Source of the DNA: Vibrio coralliilyticus
Lineage (GTDB): Bacteria; Pseudomonadota; Gammaproteobacteria; Enterobacterales; Vibrionaceae
Assembly: GCF_024449095.1 (NCBI RefSeq)
Contig: NZ_CP024628.1
Coordinates: forward strand, 1,426,001-1,490,000
Direction of reading: 5' to 3'
DNA: 64,000 bases
Shown: piece after piece, positions 1 to 7,982 of the stretch
How positions within the stretch are numbered: the stretch's first letter is position 1
Layout of the letters: each line of letters opens with the position of its first letter
Position numbers and translations under genes: made by a program
Notes under the pieces: model-generated
The model's input: only the letters and a program-made list of their open reading frames with translations
What the model was told of the DNA's origin: nothing
Databases searched by the model: none

Positions 1-91
1 CAAGTAAATATGCCCATAACTGAAGGCCTAATTCGGAATTACCTCGTCTTACGATAATTCTAGAACAGTACCTTATATATGTTGAATGATG

Positions 92-120
92 AGACTAGGG
101 GAAGGGCGCTCCACTAGTCC
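92..120. other. Weak inverted repeat GACTAG/CTAGTC
   Basis: A 6-bp stem (GACTAG at 93-98, CTAGTC at 114-119) lies just downstream of the minus-strand YdcH-like gene. There is no clear T-run on either side. It may be a weak terminator; nothing else is recognisable in bases 1-146. Confidence 0.25.
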
Positions 121-146
121 GGTGCTTTCTGACATTATTATTAATA

Positions 147-392
147 TTATCGATGCGCACTAATCAATCGCTTATGGAGCTGATCTTTCATCACTGCCTG
201 ATCATGCTTCATTTTGTGCATTTCTTCATCACTAACAGGAGAGTCCATCATCTCCAATTTGCGGATTTCCTTATCTAGTGAATCGTAGGACTTCATTGCA
301 GCGAGAAAATTTTCATCCATTTTAGCTAATGCTCGAATGGTTTCTTTGTACTGTGGAAACTCATTGAGTAGAGAGTGATCTTCACCTAGCAT
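147..392 (-). CDS. YdcH/DUF465 family small protein
   Basis: An 81-residue, highly charged, all-helical protein with the N-terminal pattern MLGEDHSLLNEFP followed by a heptad-like helical hairpin. This matches the small YdcH (DUF465) family in length and opening motif. The family has no firmly established function. The start has a strong ribosome binding site (AAAGGAG, about 5 nt before the ATG). It is a single gene upstream of the minus-strand acetoin unit, separated by about 170 nt without recognisable features. No membrane segment or signal peptide is visible. The family call is fairly sure, the role unknown. Confidence 0.75.
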   Translation of the reverse strand: MLGEDHSLLNEFPQYKETIRALAKMDENFLAAMKSYDSLDKEIRKLEMMDSPVSDEEMHKMKHDQAVMKDQLHKRLISAHR

Positions 393-564
393 AACGGCTC
401 CTTTGCTTATCTTAGTCGATTTGGTTAGGTTGTTTTTTATACAAACATAGCACCCTTAATTACCCATCGTTGCGATCTCAATCGACAACTTCACTCGGGA
501 CTCTATTTTTGACCAAATCTTAACTTTCTCTAACTCTCTTCTCTGTTGTTCACAATGGCATAAA

Positions 565-1464
565 TCAAAATGCCCCAAAATAATATACTATAAGGGGGAT
601 CGTAATCAGTGATAACAGGGATGATATGACAAGCGCAAGGGATAGTGCGTAGTTTACCTCTTGGCGACATTTACCGCTAAAGCCTAACGTATTGAGTCCA
701 ATTGGTAAGCCTGCCAGCAAACATATTTGTTTGGTCATCGTTAGCGAAAATGGGCTTAGGACAACAAAGAAGAAAGCTGGCATTAATACGACCTTTGTTA
801 ACGAGATAATAAATGCCGCCTTAATGCCCTGTACATTCAATCGATTAGCTGTTAATCGAGCGCTTAATACCCAAATTGTGCCAAACTGTAATACGTATAC
901 CGTCGATGACTTAAGGTATGCGACTTCTACTCCTTGCCATACCTGTAATTTCGATAACACAAAACCAACTAATATTGCCCACGACAAAAGTGGAACATTG
1001 GGTAGAGCTCGTTTTACCTTTTTTGCTCCTCGAACAGCCGCAAGCAAAGATGCACACATAAACAGAACGAAGGAGTGAAAAGGAATAATCATATAGATCA
1101 GTGAAATGACCGATTCATTACCTAACCACAAAAACAGCGGAACACCAACCAACACTAAATTTGAAAAACTTGTATTGAGCGCAATACTCACCGATTCATT
1201 GTGCCCACCGACTCCCAAAAAACGACAGCAACACAGATAAACCCCCACCATGAATACAACAGCAAGTAGATAGTAAACTCCTGAGTAACTCAGCAATGCT
1301 TTAAAACTTATCTCTCCCAAGGAAACTAAAAACAACATTGCCAACGGAAGGATGCGATTAATGAATGATGACTCGATAGCTTGACGGTAGGCCAATAGCC
1401 ACGAAGTATTACTCACACATCCTAGCAGAATGAACACCAGTAACCCGAAGAGTTCCGGACTCAT
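565..1464 (-). CDS. AEC (auxin efflux carrier) family transporter
   Basis: About 299 residues with roughly ten hydrophobic segments and the AEC layout: two five-helix bundles joined by a short basic loop near the middle (AAVRGAKKVKRALPN). AEC members export or exchange organic acids such as malate or malonate. The frame is open back to 1500, but that ATG lies inside the end of the decarboxylase gene. The ATG at 1464 (MSPELFGLL), with GAGG eight bases ahead, gives the usual family N-terminus and was chosen. It is the last gene of the regulator-synthase-exporter-decarboxylase unit, so a role in moving acetolactate, acetoin or a related acid is plausible but inferred. Confidence 0.75.
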   Translation of the reverse strand: MSPELFGLLVFILLGCVSNTSWLLAYRQAIESSFINRILPLAMLFLVSLGEISFKALLSYSGVYYLLAVVFMVGVYLCCCRFLGVGGHNESVSIALNTSFSNLVLVGVPLFLWLGNESVISLIYMIIPFHSFVLFMCASLLAAVRGAKKVKRALPNVPLLSWAILVGFVLSKLQVWQGVEVAYLKSSTVYVLQFGTIWVLSARLTANRLNVQGIKAAFIISLTKVVLMPAFFFVVLSPFSLTMTKQICLLAGLPIGLNTLGFSGKCRQEVNYALSLALVISSLLSLITIPLIVYYFGAF

Positions 1465-1474
1465 AAGCCACACC

Positions 1475-2263
1475 TCATCCCTTCCCTCCAGATTCCACAT
1501 GGTGAATGACCTTATGGTCTACTTTTTCAACCTTGTGGGCCAAAAACTCAGCGTTGTCTGGTAAAACAATACTGAACTTTGAAGCGGCCTGTAATGATAA
1601 TGATGCCTGATCGATACTAAAATCATACACATGCCCAGCATACTTTCGATCAGTAGATATAAAGTGAATATGGTAACCCGGTACAGTCATTGGATAAGCG
1701 AATGTTGGAGATTTAAATACAACCATCGTCCCAGTAATATTTTGATATTCATTCACTTGTTCGTTATCAGCAATAAATTGCTTGAGATCAAGGTCATTAT
1801 GACCTGCTGGTTTAGTAATGCTTCTTGCCCGCACAAGATTAAAACGCCCTTCTATTCGCATAACATAAAATACATTGTCTGAAACTAATCGAGGTTTTAA
1901 CAAGCGCGTAAAGTGCGCTTTACTATCGACATTCTCAAGGCTAAAAACGGTGTGAGGATAAAAGTTTGACACAATCGAAAACGGTGTTTTCGTGTCTAAA
2001 GAAGGTTGCTCAGTATGGCCCTGCCCATCTCGAGTGATAAATACCTCCCCATCCAGAAATACCATTTCTCCTCTAATCCCATTAGCCGTACCAAGTCCAA
2101 GGTTACCGTGCTTAACGATCTCTCGATAAGTCGTCGAACCAGTGTAAGCGCCTGTCATGGTCGCACCTGTCACACCAGCTTGGAAGATTTCCCCATGATG
2201 ATCGAAAGAAAATGCAGGAAGTGCCGTACAATAAGCAAATAATATCGTCAGTATTTGTTTCAT
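1475..2263 (-). CDS. Alpha-acetolactate decarboxylase with signal peptide
   Basis: 262 residues. Acetolactate decarboxylase converts 2-acetolactate to acetoin and CO2 at a zinc centre. The metal-binding signature is visible: GYHIHF with His198 and His200, then His211 in YAGHVYDF, as in characterised Brevibacillus/Bacillus enzymes. Unlike typical cytoplasmic enzymes it begins with a convincing Sec signal peptide (KQ, a hydrophobic stretch, then ALPAFS before FDHH), so it probably acts in the periplasm. The ATG overlaps the preceding transporter stop by 4 nt (ATGA). The acetolactate synthase lies two genes upstream. I see no acetoin reductase or alsR-type LysR regulator, in contrast to the usual Vibrio acetoin operon. 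Confidence 0.88.
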   Translation of the reverse strand: MKQILTILFAYCTALPAFSFDHHGEIFQAGVTGATMTGAYTGSTTYREIVKHGNLGLGTANGIRGEMVFLDGEVFITRDGQGHTEQPSLDTKTPFSIVSNFYPHTVFSLENVDSKAHFTRLLKPRLVSDNVFYVMRIEGRFNLVRARSITKPAGHNDLDLKQFIADNEQVNEYQNITGTMVVFKSPTFAYPMTVPGYHIHFISTDRKYAGHVYDFSIDQASLSLQAASKFSIVLPDNAEFLAHKVEKVDHKVIHHVESGGKG

Positions 2264-3462
2264 ACTTCTGCTACCTTCGCGGTCAATTTGTGGATAGTTA
2301 GGTAACCCAAAAATGCAACCAATGAAAGAGATAAAATTTCCGCTGCCATTGCTGCAGGAGTGATATCAAAAAAGTACCCCCACATTGATGCGCACAAAGA
2401 AGAAAAACCGATCTGTAAGCAACCGACGACAGCAGAAGCACTGCCTGACTTTTCCGCGTTCAAGCTAACAGCCGATGAGATCCCTAGGGTTAAAACGATG
2501 CCATTTGAAGTCGCAAGCAATGCCATCGGTATTATAAGCTGCGCTGCCGCAGTGACGTGAGTAAACTGGCAGGTTACAAACAACACTAAAGCCCCGAAGC
2601 AAAAAATAACCAACCCTAAAAAGAAGGTACTCTCAATTCCTACCCTGCCAGACATGAACTTACTGATTCGAGAACCAACATAAATCATTAAGGCCAATGG
2701 TATATAGAAATATCCGATTTGTTTCTCGGTGTACCCCATATCATGATAAATAAATGAGGCCTGAGTGAGAAAAGTAAACCAAGTACCATATAACATCAAA
2801 ACACATAGTGTGTATTTCCAAAACTGTCCATTCCTGACTATGGATAGATAGTCTCCAATAATGTCGCTAATCTTATATTCCTTTGAATCAACATTAACAT
2901 TCGACTCCTTAAAGCTAATGCTAGTGATCGTCAATAAAACCCCTCCGAAAAGAAATATAAAAAGAAAAGAATAACGCCAGCCTAAGTATTCTATAATATA
3001 CCCACCAATTAATGGAGCAATAGCAGGCGAAGCCGCGACAAGTGGATAAATGAAGTTATAGACATGTGCAGATTCTTCTCTACTGTATAAATCAGAAATA
3101 ATGGCTCTTCCTACAACCAAACCGGAACATGCTCCACATGCTTGAATAAATCTAACAATAATAAGTTGTTCAATAGAGTTAGCATAAATGGCAAATATAG
3201 AAGCTACTGTGTATATAAAAAATCCGAACAAAATAACAGGTTTTCTACCTAGCCGATCAGAGAGAGGGCCATAGACTAATTGAAATAGGGACAAACCTAA
3301 CAAATAAACACCAATAGTCAGTTGGACATCATTTACACTTGCATTTAAGTCCTTTGCTATTGTATTTAACCCTGGAATATAAATATCCGATGCGATCAAT
3401 CCCATCATGCTCATCATTGTTAGTATTAATAACAATGTGAATTTATTATTTAATTTTTTCAT
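2260..3462 (-). CDS. MFS transporter, Bcr/CflA drug-efflux type
   Basis: 400 residues, twelve hydrophobic segments. The MFS loop 2-3 signature is clear (YGPLSDRLGRKPVIL, about residues 63-77), and the N-terminal half has the DIYIPGLNTIA pattern common in the Bcr/CflA subfamily of proton-driven exporters. It sits between the acetolactate synthase (5 nt gap) and the decarboxylase (4-nt overlap), so it is translationally linked to both. Export of acetolactate to the periplasmic decarboxylase would fit this arrangement, but that is inference; a drug or signal-molecule substrate is equally possible. The start region is AT-rich with a weak ribosome binding site, which suggests coupling to the upstream gene. 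Confidence 0.85.
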   Translation of the reverse strand: MKKLNNKFTLLLILTMMSMMGLIASDIYIPGLNTIAKDLNASVNDVQLTIGVYLLGLSLFQLVYGPLSDRLGRKPVILFGFFIYTVASIFAIYANSIEQLIIVRFIQACGACSGLVVGRAIISDLYSREESAHVYNFIYPLVAASPAIAPLIGGYIIEYLGWRYSFLFIFLFGGVLLTITSISFKESNVNVDSKEYKISDIIGDYLSIVRNGQFWKYTLCVLMLYGTWFTFLTQASFIYHDMGYTEKQIGYFYIPLALMIYVGSRISKFMSGRVGIESTFFLGLVIFCFGALVLFVTCQFTHVTAAAQLIIPMALLATSNGIVLTLGISSAVSLNAEKSGSASAVVGCLQIGFSSLCASMWGYFFDITPAAMAAEILSLSLVAFLGYLTIHKLTAKVAEV

Positions 3463-3467
3463 AGATT

Positions 3468-5201
3468 TTAAAGAAAGTTATTATTATTCTTTGCGTAATA
3501 AGTATTAGGTACACGCACATCATCTCTGCAGATGACATCAATGAGACAAGGGCGATGGCTGTCAAGTGCTTGCTGATAAACGGAAGGCAGTAAGTCAGGA
3601 TCACTCACCCGATATGCGGTGAGTCCCAAAGATTCTGCGTATTTTTTCCAATCATGCTGAGGTAGTTTTGTCAGCTCTGGCATGAAGCTTTGATGTTTCT
3701 GCGTTTCAACATGGATACCACCGTGAGCACTGTTGTTGAGAACAACAAAAACCACAGGGATATCGTACCGGGCAGCCGTTTGGATCTCATTACCGTGCAT
3801 AAGCATGCAGCCATCACCTGTAATGACAATACTGGTGTATTCAGGTTGAGCTAACTTGGCGGCAACCCCTGCACATATAGCCCAACCCATTGGCGCTGTA
3901 CTCGCAGAAGTTAAATATTGGTTAGGCTCGTAGCTTTGCCAGTAATGAGCACAAAACACTCTGTGGCTGCCAGAGTCTACAGATACGATACTACTTCTAG
4001 GCGCATGAAGACGAAGCTGACAAATAGCCTCTTTCGGATGGATACCATACTCTGAGCGAAACTCATCACACTGAACATGCAGTGGAACAGTAAACAACGT
4101 ATTTAGCCAAGAGATGTGCGCACACGAGGAATACACTTTTTCAGACTGAACTCTCACCCAAAGCTGATCCAAAAATTCATCGGGGGAGGCATGTATTTTG
4201 CGGCTATCTAACGGCAAGTAATACTGCCCTAGTTTCGCTGAGCAACAAAACCATTGTGCGCTTTTCGCCAACTGGTCACTCCAGCATAGTGAGGAACGCT
4301 GATCAAAATTAACACCAAACGTAACCACATGATCGAATGCATCGCTCAGCAGTGCTTCCATCGCTCGCTGATGACCCGCAAATCCGAACACCCCTAAGTA
4401 CATTTTATGATCCTCAGGAAATGTACCCTTTGCATCTAGCGTTACCGCCACTGGAATATCTAATTTCTCAGCAAGCTGAATAACCACTTGCGCACAGCGA
4501 GAATTTCTTGCTTCAGGTCCCAATAAAATTAAATTCCTAGCATCCGGTTGGGCGAGTTTATCTGCGACCATCTTAACCAGTTGTGGATTTGCGGAAATGG
4601 GATACTGATAAGTTTCAAGAGGTCTAGCCTTTGGATCCAACTTTGCTTTTTGTACATCCAAAGGGAGTTGAATAAAAGCAGGGAGTTTGTTAGGTAAGGC
4701 CATTCGTTCAAATGCTTTTGCTAAATAATCAGGAATTCGCTCAGCATGGTTGACTCTGGAGGCCAATCCCGTAACAGGCTGGTAGACCGCTACATCGTTT
4801 GTACCTAATGCTGACCCATCCTGAAATGCCCCTTTGGCTTCGTGATGGGTCGCAACATCTCCGCTCAGGGCTAAGATAGGGACACCATCAGCCCACGCTG
4901 ATGCCACTGCAGGTAATAAATTCATCGCTCCTGGGCTTGATATGGATAACGCAACGCCCACTCCTTGCGTCACTCGAGCATAAGCATCCGCCATATATCC
5001 TGCACTGGCTTCATGAGTAACGACGACCGGGTGTATTCCCCTCATATTTGTCATATCCTCCATAAAAGGTTGAACCATTTTTCCTGGAAGCATGAAAATA
5101 TGCTGGATTCCTTTTTCCTTGAGTGATTCAAGAATATATTTTGATCCCGTTATAACACGTGAAGATATATTTAATTCTTCATTCTTCTTTAAAATACCCA
5201 T
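3468..5201 (-). CDS. Thiamine-diphosphate enzyme, probable catabolic acetolactate synthase
   Basis: 577 residues with the three-domain layout of the acetolactate synthase/pyruvate oxidase family. The catalytic glutamate is Glu64 (VVVTHEASAGYMADAYAR). The thiamine diphosphate/Mg motif starts at residue 462 (GDG) and ends in NN at 489-490. No regulatory subunit gene is nearby. With an acetolactate decarboxylase two genes downstream, condensation of two pyruvates to 2-acetolactate is the best call, though a related carboligase using another oxo acid cannot be excluded. Its start overlaps the regulator stop (TAATG), indicating co-translation. The first ~15 residues form an extra N-terminal extension. 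Confidence 0.82.
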   Translation of the reverse strand: MGILKKNEELNISSRVITGSKYILESLKEKGIQHIFMLPGKMVQPFMEDMTNMRGIHPVVVTHEASAGYMADAYARVTQGVGVALSISSPGAMNLLPAVASAWADGVPILALSGDVATHHEAKGAFQDGSALGTNDVAVYQPVTGLASRVNHAERIPDYLAKAFERMALPNKLPAFIQLPLDVQKAKLDPKARPLETYQYPISANPQLVKMVADKLAQPDARNLILLGPEARNSRCAQVVIQLAEKLDIPVAVTLDAKGTFPEDHKMYLGVFGFAGHQRAMEALLSDAFDHVVTFGVNFDQRSSLCWSDQLAKSAQWFCCSAKLGQYYLPLDSRKIHASPDEFLDQLWVRVQSEKVYSSCAHISWLNTLFTVPLHVQCDEFRSEYGIHPKEAICQLRLHAPRSSIVSVDSGSHRVFCAHYWQSYEPNQYLTSASTAPMGWAICAGVAAKLAQPEYTSIVITGDGCMLMHGNEIQTAARYDIPVVFVVLNNSAHGGIHVETQKHQSFMPELTKLPQHDWKKYAESLGLTAYRVSDPDLLPSVYQQALDSHRPCLIDVICRDDVRVPNTYYAKNNNNFL

Positions 5202-5815
5202 TACTCATTATTAGGCTTATGGAAGCCTCCCTCCTTTAAAATAGTCTCCGGTATCTTATCTTTCAGTCCGAGCTGGAAACCTTTTATAATTAAGTCATGG
5301 CTTGAGTCACAATTAAGCTTATTTTTTATTGACACTATATGTGAATCGAATGTTCTTGGTGATATAGACAAGTATTTAGATGCTTCTTGCCTTTTGTATC
5401 CATTTAAGAAAAGGAAAGCGACTTCCTTTTCTTTCTTGCTTAAATCTTCAATATTATTTCCATGACTAATCGTGAAACAATTTGTTGAGAACTTAATCAT
5501 TTCCATCTCATACCGATATTCGAAAATCATTGCATGAGCAATGATTCCTGCAATTTCACCTTTCGAGTCTTCAATTATTTTTTTACGAATATGTAGGTTA
5601 TGCTTTTTACCCTTACTATCTATGATAGGTTCAAATAAATCGTACTGACTACCTGAAAGTATATCTCTCTCATGAGCTTGATAGATTTCAGAGTATTCCT
5701 TCCAAGGCATATCAAAATCAGTCAAGCCTAATATATCCTCTACAGAAGAAAATCCTGACATTTTTAGAAACTGAGAATTGCAAGCAACAAATCGATGTTC
5801 TTTGTCTTTAACCAA
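5201..5815 (-). CDS. PAS domain LuxR-type transcriptional regulator
   Basis: About 204 residues from a TTG start with AAGGA six bases upstream. Residues ~1-100 are a PAS-like sensor (KDKEHRFVACNSQFLKMSGF, then a G(L)TDFDMPW element). Residues ~125-190 are a LuxR/GerE helix-turn-helix (LSKKEKEVAFLFLNGY...ISPRTFDSHIVSIKNKL). The reading frame stays open upstream to about 5900 and reads like the missing first PAS strand (NPLIGFDEGFLLVKD), so the true start may be further upstream, possibly a non-ATG codon near 5875. Immediately upstream of and overlapping the acetolactate synthase, it probably controls this unit. The ligand is unknown. Confidence 0.8.
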   Translation of the reverse strand: MVKDKEHRFVACNSQFLKMSGFSSVEDILGLTDFDMPWKEYSEIYQAHERDILSGSQYDLFEPIIDSKGKKHNLHIRKKIIEDSKGEIAGIIAHAMIFEYRYEMEMIKFSTNCFTISHGNNIEDLSKKEKEVAFLFLNGYKRQEASKYLSISPRTFDSHIVSIKNKLNCDSSHDLIIKGFQLGLKDKIPETILKEGGFHKPNNE

Positions 5816-5875
5816 TAAGAATCCTTCATCAAAACCTATTAACGGGTTTGACTGGTAATAATCAAAAATATTAAT

Positions 5876-6248
5876 CGCTGCTCTCCAATAAAATCGACTC
5901 TTTATGTGACGATGCAGTCCACCTCAACCCAGCATATAGATTGTAAAATTTTGCCTCACAACAGTTTGTTACTGTTGCGACTCTTACCCAGCGCTTGATG
6001 TACTTTATCTTTTAGAGTTGTTAACTTTCAGGTGGATAAATTTACACTTAGTTACATTTTAATAAAATAGAGATGTTCACCATTTTTCATATGAATTGAC
6101 ATCTTTATCGATCTTATGCCGGCAACTCTAGTCAATTTCCCCCATTCATCGGTAGCACCGAAAATTCCCTGACTCTGCCCAATTAGTCACACCTCGATTC
6201 CAGTAGCGTTTGTAGGGATCAATCAAACCAGAATACATGGAGTCAAAC
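5876..6248. other. Divergent intergenic region, 373 bp
   Basis: AT-rich region between the minus-strand LuxR regulator and the plus-strand muramidase. It contains a 7-bp inverted repeat CAACAGT-TTGTT-ACTGTTG at 5959-5977, a reasonable operator candidate. No sigma54-type -24/-12 element (TGGC-N-TTGC) was found. No small gene is recognisable. Confidence 0.5.
5959..5977. promoter_or_regulatory. Inverted repeat, possible operator
   Basis: CAACAGT and ACTGTTG form a perfect 7-bp inverted repeat separated by 5 nt in the divergent promoter region. The lack of a T-run argues against a terminator. The cognate regulator is unknown; the adjacent PAS-LuxR protein is one candidate. Confidence 0.35.
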
Positions 6249-7139
6249 ATGAAAGAACTCACCCTATCCTCGTCGGTTGGAATTGGCGCGGACAACACAC
6301 CTGATGACGTACTCAACGTACAAAAAGCTTTGAACCAGTTGAGTGATAAAATTGGCTTAACAACCCCACTGCAAGAAGATGGTGTTATTCATTCAGAGAC
6401 TGACCAATCACCAACGTGCCTAGCGATCGCCGCGATGCAAAAAACCATTCTTGGCTTTCATCACCCTGATAGCCGAATCGATGCGAATGGCAAAAGCCAC
6501 CGCACACTCAATAAAGTTCTGGGGACAGGACAAAGAACTCTTAGTTCCTTATTCTTGCCAGCGATTGACCCCGTCAAAGGGCTGACTGACGAAGACTATC
6601 ATGATGCAGCCGAATCTCTGGGTTGTGAAGTCGCCGCGATTAAAGCGGTCTCAGAGGTTGAATCTTCCGGTAGTGGTTTCTTCGAGTCTGGCTTACCTTG
6701 CATTTTGTTTGAAGCCCATCAGTTCTCTAAATACAGTGATCGTCGCTTTGATGAATCTCATCCGAACCTCTCATCTCGAAAGTGGGATCGTTCACTCTAT
6801 GTGGGTGGTGAAAAAGAGTATGACCGCCTGAAGCAAGCCATCGACTTGGATAGAACTGCCGCTCTGAAATCAGCCTCTTTCGGCCGTTATCAAATCATGG
6901 GCTTTAACCATCAGGCTGCAGGTTATGACGATGTCGAAACGTTCGTTCACGACATGTTCGTTGCTGAGCGTCATCATCTGATGGCCTTCGTCAACTTTAT
7001 TAAGTCAAATTCTAAGCTACACGAAGCAATACAAGCTCTCGACTGGCCAACTTTTGCTCGTTACTACAATGGTCCTGGCTATGCAGAGAACCGCTATGAC
7101 GAGAAATTGGAGTCCGCTTACCAGACTCATTCAGCGTAA
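6249..7139 (+). CDS. N-acetylmuramidase (DUF3380 type) with peptidoglycan-binding-like N-terminus
   Basis: About 296 residues. The C-terminal two thirds matches the N-acetylmuramidase (DUF3380) family that cleaves the glycan strands of peptidoglycan: the block KAVSEVESSGSGF carries the likely catalytic glutamate, followed by the conserved PCILFEAHQF and ASFGRYQIMGFNH elements and a terminal YNGPGYAENRYDEKL. The first ~95 residues (VLNVQKALNQL...DG.I.S) resemble a peptidoglycan-binding domain. No signal peptide is present, as in phage endolysins and type VI effectors. The ATG at 6249 has GGAG six bases upstream, so it is preferred over 6237. No phage structural genes are near, so a role in cell lysis or attack linked to the downstream reb locus is inferred. 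Confidence 0.85.
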   Translation: MKELTLSSSVGIGADNTPDDVLNVQKALNQLSDKIGLTTPLQEDGVIHSETDQSPTCLAIAAMQKTILGFHHPDSRIDANGKSHRTLNKVLGTGQRTLSSLFLPAIDPVKGLTDEDYHDAAESLGCEVAAIKAVSEVESSGSGFFESGLPCILFEAHQFSKYSDRRFDESHPNLSSRKWDRSLYVGGEKEYDRLKQAIDLDRTAALKSASFGRYQIMGFNHQAAGYDDVETFVHDMFVAERHHLMAFVNFIKSNSKLHEAIQALDWPTFARYYNGPGYAENRYDEKLESAYQTHSA

Positions 7140-7196
7140 CAGCTTGCGCAGGGTTACCTGCGCAAATTTCACTTAGGCGCAGAAAGGAGTCTATTC

Positions 7197-7982
7197 ATGA
7201 ACAATTCCCAATCAACAACCATCGCACAATCCTACGATGATTATTATCGCATCGGCTTGTACACCTCTCGCTATCCAAAAGCCAACATCCGAGTCTTGAA
7301 TACCCTTTTTCATCACGCTCAGTTTCTCGACCAAGATGCAATAGCACTGGACTATGGATGTGGTAACGGGCGATATAGCTACCCACTGCTCAAACAAACA
7401 AACTTACATCTGTATGGCTTTGATATCAGTGAGATAGCGGTTCAACAAGCCAAGCAAGCAACGCAGCACTACTCCGAGCGCGTGGAGTGGTTTAACGACC
7501 AAACACAACTGATCCAACACATCGATAGTCACAAGGTAAACTTCCAGTTAGGTTTGCTTCTTTTTGGTGTCATGAGCCATATTCGAGAGCAAGCGGAACG
7601 CATCAAACTCTTAAAGTGGTTTTATACAAACATGCAACCCGATGGCTCACTGATCTTATCCGTACCTAATCGACGACGGCGTTTTTTCAAACGGCAATGG
7701 CAACAAAGAAATCAGCAACAACTGCCGGGAGATATTCAATACGAGCGTTACCAATCGGGCCGAAAAATCCCTCTTTTTTATCATCTTTACACTGTAAACG
7801 AGATTAAATCAGAGCTCCTTGAAGCCGGGTTTGAAATCGAGACAATCACCGCAGAAAGTATTTTTCCAGAGCGTTTTGTGATTCAGAGTTCTGTAATGGC
7901 CTTTTTAGATAATTTGCTGTGTAACCTTCTGCCAGCATCACTGGGTTATGGCTTATTAGTAGTGGCAAGGAGGCGCGCATGA
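7197..7982 (+). CDS. Class I SAM-dependent methyltransferase
   Basis: 261 residues. Methyltransferase motif I is clear (LDYGCGNG, residues 51-58), followed by LYGFDISEIAVQQAK as motif II and a strand with FGVMSHI and SLILSVPNRR further on. The substrate is not evident. The ribosome binding site AAAGGAG lies 7 nt before the ATG. The stop overlaps the next start by 4 nt (ATGA), the first of three identical overlaps that tie four genes together. A bacterial membrane or small-molecule modification linked to the adjacent binding-protein/channel genes is possible but unsupported. Confidence 0.85.
   Translation: MNNSQSTTIAQSYDDYYRIGLYTSRYPKANIRVLNTLFHHAQFLDQDAIALDYGCGNGRYSYPLLKQTNLHLYGFDISEIAVQQAKQATQHYSERVEWFNDQTQLIQHIDSHKVNFQLGLLLFGVMSHIREQAERIKLLKWFYTNMQPDGSLILSVPNRRRRFFKRQWQQRNQQQLPGDIQYERYQSGRKIPLFYHLYTVNEIKSELLEAGFEIETITAESIFPERFVIQSSVMAFLDNLLCNLLPASLGYGLLVVARRRA

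Noticed and set aside
692..1078. Plus-strand 128-codon open frame
   Set aside because: Antisense to the AEC transporter, no ribosome binding site, composition mirrors the real gene.
5876..6248. Sigma54-type promoter sought for the NtrC-like regulator
   Set aside because: No TGGC-N8-TTGC-like element seen here or in the 30522-30622 gap, consistent with the missing GAFTGA loop.
6249..7139. Muramidase considered as a prophage endolysin
   Set aside because: No holin, tail, capsid, integrase or attachment site is near.
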